A stretch of 33,427 bases of DNA from the NCBI GenBank assembly GCA_026390315.1, contig JAPLGE010000057.1, forward strand, positions 1 through 33,427, given 5' to 3'. Below are positions 24,930 to 33,427 of this stretch, one piece after another. The position numbers and the translations under genes are program-made. The DNA comes from Candidatus Bipolaricaulota bacterium. Its GTDB lineage: Bacteria > Bipolaricaulota > Bipolaricaulia > UBA7950 > UBA9294. Each line of letters opens with the position of its first letter. Positions within the stretch are counted from its first letter, which is position 1. The notes beneath the pieces are model-generated. The model searched no databases. It saw nothing but the letters and a program-made list of their open reading frames with translations, and was not told the DNA's origin.

Positions 24930-26725
24930 CGACCATTGCAGCGCAGGACCGAGCCGACCAAGGCGGTCTCCAACTCCTCTCGGCGCATTCCGTACGTCTC
25001 CGCCAAGGCCCGGTCGAAGGAGACGAAGCGATCCTCCGGCGAGGTAGCGGCCCAGACGGCTCGGATTCCCTCCGGTCCGCCCGACGCGAGGAGGTACTGC
25101 AGGAGGAGGCCGGCCTCGACCCAGACCACCGCCGGTTCGGCCGAGCCAAAGTCGACCGCGCGCAGGGGAACCCAGCGCCCGTAGCTTCTGAGGCGGCAGG
25201 CCTCCTCGATCAGGGCGCCCTCGTCGCGGGTGAGCGCGGCGGCCAGGCCTTCCCGCAGGAGCCTCGAGTACGAGTCGCTCACCCAGGCGTAGGTGGGGAG
25301 GACCTGGGCGACGCGGAAGGCGACATCCTCGGTCGCGGCGAGGTGAAGGACGGCGTTGCGCGTCTCCCCGAGCGGCGCGAGCGTGGCTCCCTGATCACGC
25401 GACGCCTGGTCGGGGTAGACGAAGACCGTCAGGCGGGGAGGGAGCTGCGCGGGAGAGAGGCCGAGGCTCCTCGAGACGGACTCGCAGGCTTGTTCGACCG
25501 AGAGGGCGAGCGTCTCGAGGGCCGCCGCGGAGGGATCGGAGGAGAGGACTCGGATCCGATCTCGCTCTGCGACGCCCCATCCCTGGTAGAGGCCGATCAG
25601 GCCCTCCAGTTCGCTGCGGGATTCTCCCACCGCGAGGCGCTCGGCGGCGCGAGCGGCGTCGGCGAACGCCCCCACGACGCAGGCGCACCGTCCGGCGAAG
25701 AGAAGGCGCTCTGCGGAGAGCCCGGAGAGCGACCAGCGTTGCGTCTCGGCGAACGCCGCGTCCGGGTCGCCGCTCGCCAAGAGGTAGACGGCCTGGAGGT
25801 AGGGCAGCTCTGGAGATGTGCCTCCGCGGCGGCTCGCTGCCTCCTTCCATTGGGCGGCGAACGCGGCCAGTCCGCCGGGGACGAGCGTGCGGAGGGCCTT
25901 CTCGGTCGGTCCCTCTCCCCACAGACTCCGCAGGCTCGCCATCCCTCCGAACTCCTCGACGATGAACTGGACGAGCGAGGCGACCTCCCACGTGGAAAGG
26001 TCGGCGGGATCGGCCTTGTCCGCCGAAAGCCGGAGGAGCGCCTTGAGGTCTGCGAGGTCGCCGACGGCGGCCGGAGCGTAGGGCGCGTCGACGCGCTGGT
26101 AGAGGCTGACCGGGAGGCGATTCGCCTCCTCGAGGCGGATGAGCTGAAAGGGGGAGAGGAACAGGCGATCGGGAAGCGCGGCGACGAAGGCGTGGTAGTT
26201 CCGGTCGGGCGCGGCGGCGTAGAGGGCCGTTCCGATCTGAAGGATCTGCGATGTGGACCTTCCCCAGCCGAAGGCGAGGACGAGCTCGGCAAGCCGCGGA
26301 CGCGGCGCCTCGGAGGCCAGCAGGTCCAGGGCCGGACGGTAGGTGGGGATCGCTCCCCCGCCCTTCCGACTGAAGATGGACGCCCTCATGGCTTGCACGC
26401 TGTCGTGGACGAAAACGTCAATCTCTCCGGGGATCAAGCTCGGGTCCACCCTGAGGAAGCCGGTCAGATCCTCGAGCTCCCGGTCGAGAGTGCGGGCAAG
26501 CTCGGCGTGCCCTCCCCGGGCGGGGGAGTCGTCTCGATACCAGAGAGTGAACGTCTCGCCTCGATAGCCGGCGCCGCCGCGTTCTTGGGGCCGCCAGAGC
26601 GGCACGACGACGAGCTGAAAGACGAGGAGGATGCCCCCCACAGCGACTCCCGTGAGGAGGAGCCCGCCGAGGGGCGCGAGGATCGGGTTGCGAAACGCCT
26701 TCTTGAGAGACTCCGTGACGCTCAT
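24926..26725 (-). CDS. Membrane-anchored protein resembling two degenerate peptidase-MA-like domains
   Basis: N-terminal TM 'PLGGLLLTGVAVGGILLVFQLVVVPLW'. Repeated pattern: 'EIDVFVHDSVQAMRAS...' with 'EVASLVQFIVEEFGGMASLRSLWGEGPTEKALRTLVPGGLAAFAAQWKEA', and 'RLTVFVYPDQASRDQGA...' with 'REGLAAALTRDEGALIEEACRLR...VWVEAGLLLQYLLASGGPEGIRAVWAATSPEDRFVSFDRALAETYGMRREELETAL'. No HExxH. Confidence 0.6.
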   Translation of the reverse strand: MSVTESLKKAFRNPILAPLGGLLLTGVAVGGILLVFQLVVVPLWRPQERGGAGYRGETFTLWYRDDSPARGGHAELARTLDRELEDLTGFLRVDPSLIPGEIDVFVHDSVQAMRASIFSRKGGGAIPTYRPALDLLASEAPRPRLAELVLAFGWGRSTSQILQIGTALYAAAPDRNYHAFVAALPDRLFLSPFQLIRLEEANRLPVSLYQRVDAPYAPAAVGDLADLKALLRLSADKADPADLSTWEVASLVQFIVEEFGGMASLRSLWGEGPTEKALRTLVPGGLAAFAAQWKEAASRRGGTSPELPYLQAVYLLASGDPDAAFAETQRWSLSGLSAERLLFAGRCACVVGAFADAARAAERLAVGESRSELEGLIGLYQGWGVAERDRIRVLSSDPSAAALETLALSVEQACESVSRSLGLSPAQLPPRLTVFVYPDQASRDQGATLAPLGETRNAVLHLAATEDVAFRVAQVLPTYAWVSDSYSRLLREGLAAALTRDEGALIEEACRLRSYGRWVPLRAVDFGSAEPAVVWVEAGLLLQYLLASGGPEGIRAVWAATSPEDRFVSFDRALAETYGMRREELETALVGSVLRCNGR

Positions 26726-26788
26726 GTCAGCGGGTTATCTTACTGCGGAGCGAGGAATCTGCCATCATCCAAGGGGGAACGGGGGCTG

Positions 26789-26820
26789 CCCTCGCGAGGG
26801 GCCGAGCCCGACCCGCTCGG
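26789..26820. repeat. Adjacent palindromes in the divergent intergenic region
   Basis: CCCTCGCGAGGG (26789-26800), then CCGAGC-CCGACCC-GCTCGG (26802-26820). Confidence 0.6.
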
Positions 26821-26874
26821 GCGATGGGACGGTGGAAGATGGGGGACGGGGAGAGCGCTTCCAGACGTGCGCTT

Positions 26875-26903
26875 TTGACAGGTAGGCCCCAAACGGCTAT
26901 ACT
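26875..26903 (+). promoter_or_regulatory. Near-consensus sigma70 promoter upstream of spoVS
   Basis: TTGACA (26875-26880), 17 nt, TATACT (26898-26903). Confidence 0.8.
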
Positions 26904-26974
26904 TACGGCGATCTTCGCGCAGTCACGGCGGCTGGGAGGGAAACGGAAAGGGCACATACGAGGGAGGAAGAGCC

Positions 26975-27235
26975 ATGGAAGTGCTCAAGGTCGCGTCCCG
27001 CTCGAACCCGAACTCGGTCGCGGGGGCGATCGCCGGTGCCCTGGAAGAAAGAGGAGTGGTGGAAGTCCACGCGATCGGCGCGGGCGCGGTCAACCAATGC
27101 GTGAAGGCGATCGCCATCGCCCGCCGGCTGGTGGAGAAGGGAGCCGACGCGCCGATCAAAGTTATTCCCGGGTTCATGGAGCTGAAGATCGCGGGGGAAG
27201 ACAAGACGGGGATTCGGTTCATCATCGAGAAGTAG
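26975..27235 (+). CDS. spoVS: Stage V sporulation protein S (SpoVS) family protein
   Basis: 86 aa 'MEVLKVASRSNPNSVAGAIAGALEERGVVEVHAIGAGAVNQCVKAIAIARRLVEKGADAPIKVIPGFMELKIAGEDKTGIRFIIEK'. SD GGGAGG. Confidence 0.95.
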   Translation: MEVLKVASRSNPNSVAGAIAGALEERGVVEVHAIGAGAVNQCVKAIAIARRLVEKGADAPIKVIPGFMELKIAGEDKTGIRFIIEK

Positions 27236-27268
27236 CGCCGGTCCGTCGTCCGCATTCGAATCGACATC

Positions 27269-28897
27269 ATGCTGAAATCATCCGTTAGGGAATGGCTTGC
27301 CTCGGCGTGGGAAGGGCTGGGGCTTCCGCCGGTCGCCGTGGAGGTCTCCCCCTCCGATCGGCCGGAGTTCGGCGACTTTTCCTCGAACCTCGCGCTCGTC
27401 GGCGCGAAGGTCGCGGGGGTCCCTCCTCGCGAGCTGGCCGCTCGCCTCTCTGCCTCGCTCGACCGGGGAGGGCTCAGCCGGGCGGAGGTGGCGGGGCCGG
27501 GCTTCGTCAACGTCTTCCTGAAGCCGGAGGTGCTGCACGGCGCTCTGAAGGAGCTTCTTCAGGGCGGCGGTCGGCCACTCCTTCCCGCACGGGCCGAGCA
27601 GGGGAGGCTCCAGATCGAGTTCGTAAGCTCGAACCCCACCGGGCCCCTCACGGTCGGGCACGGCCGACAGGCGGTCCTCGGGGACGTCCTTGCGTCTCTG
27701 TACGCCGCTCTCGGATACGAGGTGGCCCGCGAGTACTACTTCAACGACGAAGGGCGCCAGGTCGACCTCTTGGCGCAATCGCTGTGGGCCAGGTACAAAG
27801 AGGCGCTGGGCGAAGCGTCCGAGATCCCCGAGGGGGGCTACCACGGAGACTACCTCGTCGGAATGGGGCGTGACCTGAAGGACCGTTTCGGAGCGCAGTT
27901 TGCCACGTTCGACGCGAGGACGGCGAAGCACCTCAAGGAAGAGGCGGTCTCGCGGATCAGCGCGACGATCAAGGACGATCTCGCCGCGTTGGGCGTCCGT
28001 TTCGACCGATGGTTCAGCGAGGCAGACCTCCACCGATCCGGTGAGGTGGCACAGGCCTTGGAGGCCCTGCGGTCCGCGGGCGGGGTCTATGAACGCGAGG
28101 GCGCGGTCTGGCTCGCGGCCGAGAAGCACGGAGGCGTGAAGGATTCGGTCCTCGTGCGGAGCGACGGCCGGCCCACGTACCTGCTCGTCGACATCGCCTA
28201 TCACATCAACAAGCGCCGGCGCGGCTTCGACCGCGTGATCGACATTCAGGGGGCCGACCACCAGACCGAGCAGTCCTCCATGAAGGCGGCGATGCGGATC
28301 CTAAGCTTTCCCGAGGAGTTCCTGACCTACGGATTGCACCAGTTCGTCAGCATCAAGGAGGGAGGCGAGGCGGCGCGCATGTCCACGCGCGCCGGGCGCT
28401 TCATCCTGCTGCACGACCTCTTGGACGAGGTGGGGCGTGACGTCGTGCGCTACTTCCTCGTCGCGCGCAAGCCCGAGAGCCACCTGGAGTTCGACATGGA
28501 CCTCGCGTGCGCCGAGTCCATGGATAACCCGGTCTACTACGTGCAGTACGCGCACACGCGTATCGTCTCCATCTTCCGCAAGGCACAGGCCGAGGAGACC
28601 GACTGGGAAACGGTCGACCTCTCCCCCCTTGCGGCTCGCGAGGAGCTCGAGCTGATCAAGGAGGTCGACCGCTTCGGCGAGGTCGTCGAGGAGGCGGCGC
28701 TGGGATTCGCCCCGCACCTGGTTGCGGAGTACACCCTGGGGCTTGCGCGGACTTTCCACGCCTACTACGTCGACCACCGTGTGTTGGGCGAGCCGCTGCC
28801 ATTGATGACGGCGCGCCTCGCCCTCTTGCGCGGCGTGCAGTCAGTCTTTCGCCAGGGCCTGGAGATCCTCGGCGTCACCGCTCCGGAGGCGATGTGA
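27269..28897 (+). CDS. argS: Arginyl-tRNA synthetase
   Basis: 'SSNPTGPLTVGHGRQAVLGDVLASLYAALGYEVAREYYFNDEGRQ', 'RMSTRAGRFILLHDLLDEVGRDVVRYFLV', 'NPVYYVQYAHTRI'. Confidence 0.96.
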   Translation: MLKSSVREWLASAWEGLGLPPVAVEVSPSDRPEFGDFSSNLALVGAKVAGVPPRELAARLSASLDRGGLSRAEVAGPGFVNVFLKPEVLHGALKELLQGGGRPLLPARAEQGRLQIEFVSSNPTGPLTVGHGRQAVLGDVLASLYAALGYEVAREYYFNDEGRQVDLLAQSLWARYKEALGEASEIPEGGYHGDYLVGMGRDLKDRFGAQFATFDARTAKHLKEEAVSRISATIKDDLAALGVRFDRWFSEADLHRSGEVAQALEALRSAGGVYEREGAVWLAAEKHGGVKDSVLVRSDGRPTYLLVDIAYHINKRRRGFDRVIDIQGADHQTEQSSMKAAMRILSFPEEFLTYGLHQFVSIKEGGEAARMSTRAGRFILLHDLLDEVGRDVVRYFLVARKPESHLEFDMDLACAESMDNPVYYVQYAHTRIVSIFRKAQAEETDWETVDLSPLAAREELELIKEVDRFGEVVEEAALGFAPHLVAEYTLGLARTFHAYYVDHRVLGEPLPLMTARLALLRGVQSVFRQGLEILGVTAPEAM

Positions 28898-29814
28898 CGG
28901 CCTGGATCGACCGGCTGAAGCAAGGCCTTGCCCGGACCCGCGCCGGGCTGACGGACGCGATCGCCCGCGTGGTCGGGCGCGGGCCGAGCCTCGGGGCCAC
29001 GCAGCTCGAAGAGATCGAGGAGATTCTCATCTCCGGCGACGTGGGAGCGCGCCTCGCGGCGGCGATCGTCGGGGAGCTGGGCGCGCGACTGCGGCGCGAC
29101 GGTGGGAGCGCCGCCGCGGCTCTCGCCACTCTCAAGGCGTTGGTGGCGGAGCGGCTGGCCGGATGCGAGAGGGTGTTTGGGCTCCGCCAGGACGGCGAGC
29201 CGACGGTCGCCCTCGTCGCGGGGGTGAACGGGTCGGGAAAGACGACCACCATTGCCAAGCTCGCGAGCCATCTTCGCGAGCGCGACCCCTCGCTTGTCGT
29301 GACCCTCGCCGCGGCGGACACGTTCCGCGCGGCGGCCATCGAACAGCTCACCGTCTGGGCGGAGCGGGTGGGGGCGGACGTTGTGAAGCATCAGCTGGGA
29401 GCCGACCCGTCGGCCGTGGTGTTCGACGCGCTGGAACGCGCTAGGCGTCGCGGAGGAGTCTTGCTCATCGACACGGCGGGAAGGCTTCAGACCAAGCACA
29501 ATCTCATGGAGGAGCTGAAGAAGATCGAGCGGACGGTCGAGAAGCGTCTGGGCCGCCCCTCGGACGAGCGTCTGCTCGTCGTCGACGCGACGACGGGGCA
29601 GAACGCGATCTCCCAGGCGAGCCTGTTCCACGAGGCAATCGGTCTCACCGGCCTCGTGTTGACGAAACTCGACGGCACGGCCAAAGGGGGCGTCGTCCTC
29701 TCCATCTGGGAGGAGCTCAAGCTTCCGATCCTCTACATCGGGGTGGGGGAGACGCGGGAGGACCTGCACGAGTTCTCCGCGAGAGAGTTCGTCGACGCCC
29801 TGTTCGGATCGTAA
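28894..29814 (+). CDS. ftsY: Signal recognition particle receptor FtsY
   Basis: GTG start in a GTGA overlap with argS. 'VAGVNGSGKTTTIAKLASHL', 'AADTFRAAAIEQLTVWAERVGADVV', 'LLIDTAGRLQTKHNLMEELKKI', 'TKLDGTAKGGVVLSIWEELKLPILYIGVGE'. Confidence 0.96.
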   Translation: MTAWIDRLKQGLARTRAGLTDAIARVVGRGPSLGATQLEEIEEILISGDVGARLAAAIVGELGARLRRDGGSAAAALATLKALVAERLAGCERVFGLRQDGEPTVALVAGVNGSGKTTTIAKLASHLRERDPSLVVTLAAADTFRAAAIEQLTVWAERVGADVVKHQLGADPSAVVFDALERARRRGGVLLIDTAGRLQTKHNLMEELKKIERTVEKRLGRPSDERLLVVDATTGQNAISQASLFHEAIGLTGLVLTKLDGTAKGGVVLSIWEELKLPILYIGVGETREDLHEFSAREFVDALFGS

Positions 29815-29844
29815 CGGACCAAGGCATTGTGGAGGTGCATCAGC

Positions 29845-32559
29845 GTGGCAAAGGCAAAGCGAGTCTACTTCTTTGGCGAAGGCAAGGCCGAGGGAGACGC
29901 GTCGATGAAGCAGATCCTCGGGGGAAAGGGCGCGAACCTGGCGGAGATGGCGCGCCTGGGGATCCCCGTTCCGCCTGGGTTCACGATCTCAACCGACGTC
30001 TGCAACTACTTCTACCAGCACGGGAAGAGCTACCCCGACACGCTGGTCGAGGACGTCGACGCGGCGCTGGGGGAGGTCGAACGGGCGATGGGGATGCGCT
30101 TCGGCGATCCCAAGAATCCGCTCCTCCTCTCGATCCGCTCTGGGGCGCGCAGCTCGATGCCGGGGATGATGGAGACGATTCTCAACGTGGGCCTCTGTTC
30201 GGCGACGATCCCGGGCCTCGTCAAGAAGACGGCGAACGAACGCTTCGTCTACGACGCCTACCGGCGCCTGATCATGATGTACTCCGACGTCGTCATGGAG
30301 AAGGCGGCAGGCGTCGAGCCGGCCGAGGGGCGGGGGATCCGCCAACAGCTCGACCGGATGCTCGGCGAGGCGAAACAGGCGAAGGGGGTCAAGACCGACG
30401 CCGATCTCGAGGCCTCCGACCTGAAGGACCTGGTGACCCGCTTCAAGGCTCGCGTGAAGGAGGTCCTCGGGAAGGAGTTCCCCGACGACCCCCGCGAACA
30501 GCTGTGGGGCGGGATCGGTGCGGTGTTCGCCTCGTGGAACGGCAAGCGCGCGGTCTCCTACCGGCGGATCGAGGGAATCCCCGACGAATGGGGGACCGCC
30601 GTCAGCGTCCAGGCGATGGTCTTCGGCAACATGGGAGATGCGTCCGCGACCGGCGTGGCGTTCACGCGTAACCCGGCGACGGGTGAGGCCAAGTTCTACG
30701 GGGAGTGGCTCCCGAACGCCCAGGGGGAGGACGTGGTCGCTGGTATCCGGACGCCGAACCCGCTCAACGAGGCGACGAAGAGCGAGCACAACCGCATGCT
30801 CCCGTCGCTCGAATCGGCGATGCCGGCGACCTATCGCGAGCTCGACCAGATCCGCACGAGACTCGAGAAGCACTTCACCGACATGCTGGACATCGAGTTC
30901 ACCATCCAGGAAGGCCGCCTGTGGATGCTCCAGTGCCGCGTCGGCAAGCGTACGGGGACGGCGGCGCTGAACATCGCCATGGACATGCTGGGCGAGGGGT
31001 TGATCGACGAGAAGCGAGCCGTCTTGCGGCTCTCGCCGGCGCAGCTCGACGAGCTCCTCCACCCGATCGTCGACCCCAAGGCCGAGGCAGGCGTCAAGCG
31101 GCTCGCCGGCGGCCTCCCGGCCGGACCGGGCGGGGCGGCGGGGCAGATCGTGTTCACCGCACACGACGCGGTCGAGTGGGCCAAGCAAGGCAAGCACGTC
31201 CTGCTTGTCCGCGAGGAGACGAACCCCGAGGACGTCGAGGGGATGCGCGCGGCCGACGGGATCCTCACCGCTCGCGGCGGGATGACCTCGCACGCGGCTC
31301 TCGTCGCCCGCGGCTGGGGCAAGTGCTGCATCGTCGGGTGCTCGGCGCTCCACGTCGACGCCCACGCGAAGACCCTCAAGGTCGGCGATCAGACGTTTGC
31401 CGAGGGGGACTTCCTCACGCTCAACGGCACCAAGGGCTACGTCTACGCAGGCCGGTTGCCGATGGTCAGCTCGACGGAGAACCCGCGCTTCGTCCAGTTC
31501 ATGGCGATCGCCGACACGTTCCGGAGGCTCGGCGTGCGGACGAACGCCGACACGCCCGAGGACGCGGCGCAGGGACGCCGCTTCGGCGCGGAGGGAATCG
31601 GCCTCTTCCGCACGGAGCACATGTTCTACGGCAAGCACTCCGAGAAGCCGCTCTTCGCGCTGCGCAAGATGATCATCTCGAAGACAGAGGCCGAGCGGCG
31701 GGCGGCGCTGGACGAGCTCTTCCCCTTCGTGAAGAAGGACGTGAAGGACACGATGGCAGTGATGGATGGCCTGCCCGTGACCTTCCGACTCCTGGACCCG
31801 CCGCTCCACGAGTTCGTGCCGAACGGAGCCGACGAGCGCGCGAAGCTCGCCGCGTCGCTCGGCATCTCCGCGACCGAGTTCGAGAAGCGCGCCGAGGCGC
31901 TGCACGAGACGAACCCGATGATGGGTCACCGCGGCGTGCGACTCGGGATCACCTACCCCGAGGTCTCGGAGATGCAGGTCCGGGCGATTCTCGAGGCGGC
32001 CGTGGAGCTCACACGGGAAGGGAAGAAGGCGCTCCCCGAGATCATGATCCCCGTCGTCGGCATCAAGGCAGAGCTCGACCATCAGAGGGCGCTCGTCGAC
32101 CGGGTCTACGCCGAAGTCCGCGCGCGGACGGGCGTCGAGAAGATCCCCTTCCTGTACGGGACGATGATCGAGATCCCGCGCGCCTGCCTGACCGCGGACC
32201 AGATCGCGCAGTCGGTGGAGTTCTTCTCGTTCGGCACGAACGACCTGACCCAGATGGGCTTCGGCTTCTCGCGGGACGACATCGGGGGGTTCGTGCCGGA
32301 CTACGTCGCCAAGAAGATCCTCCCCGCTGACCCGTTCCAGACTCTCGATCAAGAGGGGATCGGGCAGCTCGTCAGGATGGCGATCGAGAAGGGCCGAGCG
32401 GCACGGCCGACCTTGAAGCTTGGGATCTGCGGGGAGCACGGCGGAGATCCCGCTTCGGTCGCCTTCTGTCATCGCGCCGGGCTCCACTATGTGAGCTGTA
32501 GCCCCTATCGCGTGCCGATCGCGCGCCTGGCCGCCGCGCAGGCGGCCCTGGCGGGCTAG
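29845..32559 (+). CDS. ppdK: Pyruvate, phosphate dikinase
   Basis: 'GGKGANLAEMARLGIPVPPGFTIST', 'GVAFTRNPATGEAKFYGEWLPNAQGEDVVAGIRTP', 'GGMTSHAALVARGWGKCCIVG', 'GIGLFRTEHMF', 'SFGTNDLTQMGFGFSRDD'. GTG 29845 with GGAGGT 8 nt upstream is preferred over 29827. Confidence 0.98.
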   Translation: MAKAKRVYFFGEGKAEGDASMKQILGGKGANLAEMARLGIPVPPGFTISTDVCNYFYQHGKSYPDTLVEDVDAALGEVERAMGMRFGDPKNPLLLSIRSGARSSMPGMMETILNVGLCSATIPGLVKKTANERFVYDAYRRLIMMYSDVVMEKAAGVEPAEGRGIRQQLDRMLGEAKQAKGVKTDADLEASDLKDLVTRFKARVKEVLGKEFPDDPREQLWGGIGAVFASWNGKRAVSYRRIEGIPDEWGTAVSVQAMVFGNMGDASATGVAFTRNPATGEAKFYGEWLPNAQGEDVVAGIRTPNPLNEATKSEHNRMLPSLESAMPATYRELDQIRTRLEKHFTDMLDIEFTIQEGRLWMLQCRVGKRTGTAALNIAMDMLGEGLIDEKRAVLRLSPAQLDELLHPIVDPKAEAGVKRLAGGLPAGPGGAAGQIVFTAHDAVEWAKQGKHVLLVREETNPEDVEGMRAADGILTARGGMTSHAALVARGWGKCCIVGCSALHVDAHAKTLKVGDQTFAEGDFLTLNGTKGYVYAGRLPMVSSTENPRFVQFMAIADTFRRLGVRTNADTPEDAAQGRRFGAEGIGLFRTEHMFYGKHSEKPLFALRKMIISKTEAERRAALDELFPFVKKDVKDTMAVMDGLPVTFRLLDPPLHEFVPNGADERAKLAASLGISATEFEKRAEALHETNPMMGHRGVRLGITYPEVSEMQVRAILEAAVELTREGKKALPEIMIPVVGIKAELDHQRALVDRVYAEVRARTGVEKIPFLYGTMIEIPRACLTADQIAQSVEFFSFGTNDLTQMGFGFSRDDIGGFVPDYVAKKILPADPFQTLDQEGIGQLVRMAIEKGRAARPTLKLGICGEHGGDPASVAFCHRAGLHYVSCSPYRVPIARLAAAQAALAG

Positions 32560-32598
32560 GAGAGAACGCGGAAGACATCCATCCTTCATGCTCAGGAC

Positions 32599-32621
32599 GG
32601 GGAGCGCCGCCGGCGCTCCCC
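32599..32621 (+). terminator. Putative intrinsic terminator downstream of ppdK
   Basis: GGGGAGCGCC-GCC-GGCGCTCCCC, perfect 10-bp stem, followed by CTCTCTT. Confidence 0.6.
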
Positions 32622-32724
32622 CTCTCTTGGGAGGCAAAGCGGGAGCGGTGCGGACGCCTTTCCGCGTCCGGGCGGGACGCCGAGGTATACTCAGCGTGCG
32701 GCCGGGAGCGCGGAGGGAAGCGGG

Positions 32725-33427
32725 GTGACAGCGTACCTGGGGAGACGAGTCGTCGGGCTTCTGGTGACGCTCTTTCTCATCTCCATCGCGGTGTTTGCGG
32801 TCCTCACGGTGATCCCAGGCGACCCCGCCCAGATGGTGCTTGGGGCGGACGCGGACCCCGCGGCGTACCAGGCAACGCGGGTGCGCCTCGGCCTCGATCG
32901 CCCGGCCGTGAGTCGCTATCTCGCCTGGCTGGCTCGCGCCGTGCGGGGGGACCTGGGGCGTTCCCTCTACCAGGAGAGGCCTGTCTCGTCGCTCATCGGG
33001 GCCCGCCTCGGCCTCACTTGCGCCCTGACCGCGTTCGCCACTCTGCTTGCCCTGATCGTGGGAATCCCGCTCGGCGCGTTCGCAGCGACGCATCACGGCC
33101 GGGCCGGAGACCTCGTCGGACGCCTCCTCGTCCAGGCCGGGATGATCGTGCCGGAGTTTTGGGTCGGGATCCTGCTCGTCCTCGTCTTCTCCATCCTGCT
33201 CCACTGGTTCCCGGCCGGAGGATTCCCCGGTTGGTCGGCCGGATGACGCGGGCCTCCTTGCTCGAGGTCCTGGAGGAGCCGTACGTCGCGGTAGCCCGCG
33301 CCAAGGGACTCTCGGGTTTCGTCGTCCTGTACAAGCACGCGCTCAAGAACGCGCTCATCGCCTTGGTCACGGTCCTGGGGCTTCTCGTGGCACAGCTCGT
33401 CGCGGGAAGCATCATCATCGAGAGCGT
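32725..33427 (+). pseudogene. OppB/DppB-type permease, apparently split by a frameshift/internal deletion; continues past the right edge
   Basis: 32725..33246 encodes the normal N-terminal part (MTAYLGRRVVGLLVTLFLISIAVFAVLTVIPGDPAQMVLG...LLHWFPAGGFPGWSAG*). A second frame from ATG 33243 encodes the C-terminal part (MTRASLLEVLEEPYVAVARAKGLSGFVVLYKHALKNALIALVTVLGLLVAQLVAGSIIIES). Homologues normally have a linker and TM segment between them. Confidence 0.7.

Noticed and set aside
25343-26878. 511-aa plus-strand ORF
   Set aside because: Antisense to the pseudo-peptidase gene. The minus-strand frame has a TM anchor and coherent domain-like sequence, while the plus frame is Arg/Glu/Gly-rich noise.
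32686-32691. TATACT -10-like hexamer upstream of the dppB-like gene
   Set aside because: No acceptable -35 at 16-18 nt spacing, and no extended -10 TG. Promoter plausible but not supportable.
29989-33204. 1071-aa minus-strand ORF
   Set aside because: Antisense to ppdK and dppB, which have clear family motifs. The composition (Arg/His/Asp/Glu-rich, low-complexity) is typical of shadow ORFs in GC-rich DNA.
1-33427. CRISPR arrays, transposons, prophage, toxin-antitoxin or defence islands
   Set aside because: No spaced direct repeats, transposase/integrase motifs, phage structural proteins or recognised defence domains were seen on either strand.

Overview
GC-rich bacterial chromosomal window, densely coding, with no rRNA, tRNA, CRISPR or transposase that I can support. 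From left to right: (1) a 3' part of an alpha-2-macroglobulin-like gene; (2) a small tandem-ACT protein on the minus strand; (3) a 970-aa exported protein that looks like two NEW3-like domains, a predicted beta-barrel, two SdrB/Cna-B-like repeats and a PKD domain; (4) a complete, tightly overlapping 14-gene cluster in the order mnhE-F-G-(DUF4040)-mbhE-mnhB-C-D-mbhI-nuoB-C-D-H-I. This reproduces the archaeal Mbh (mbhA-N) membrane-bound [NiFe] hydrogenase/Mrp antiporter gene order, and both NiFe CxxC motifs are intact; (5) convergent gyrA-tyrS; (6) a minus-strand operon of a novel secreted helical-repeat protein, oppA, oppB and oppC, without ATPase genes and with a perfect 14-bp hairpin between oppA and oppB; (7) a membrane-anchored protein resembling two degenerate peptidase-MA domains; (8) spoVS-argS-ftsY-ppdK; (9) at the right edge, a dppB-like permease split by a frameshift with apparent loss of a segment. 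The best 'system' candidate is the full bacterial Mbh-type respiratory hydrogenase. The most novel-looking single proteins are the 970-aa barrel protein, the operon-leading secreted repeat protein and the double pseudo-peptidase. The gene content would fit a deeply branching diderm such as Bipolaricaulota/Acetothermia, but that assignment is only inference. All calls come from reading the sequence; no database search was run.
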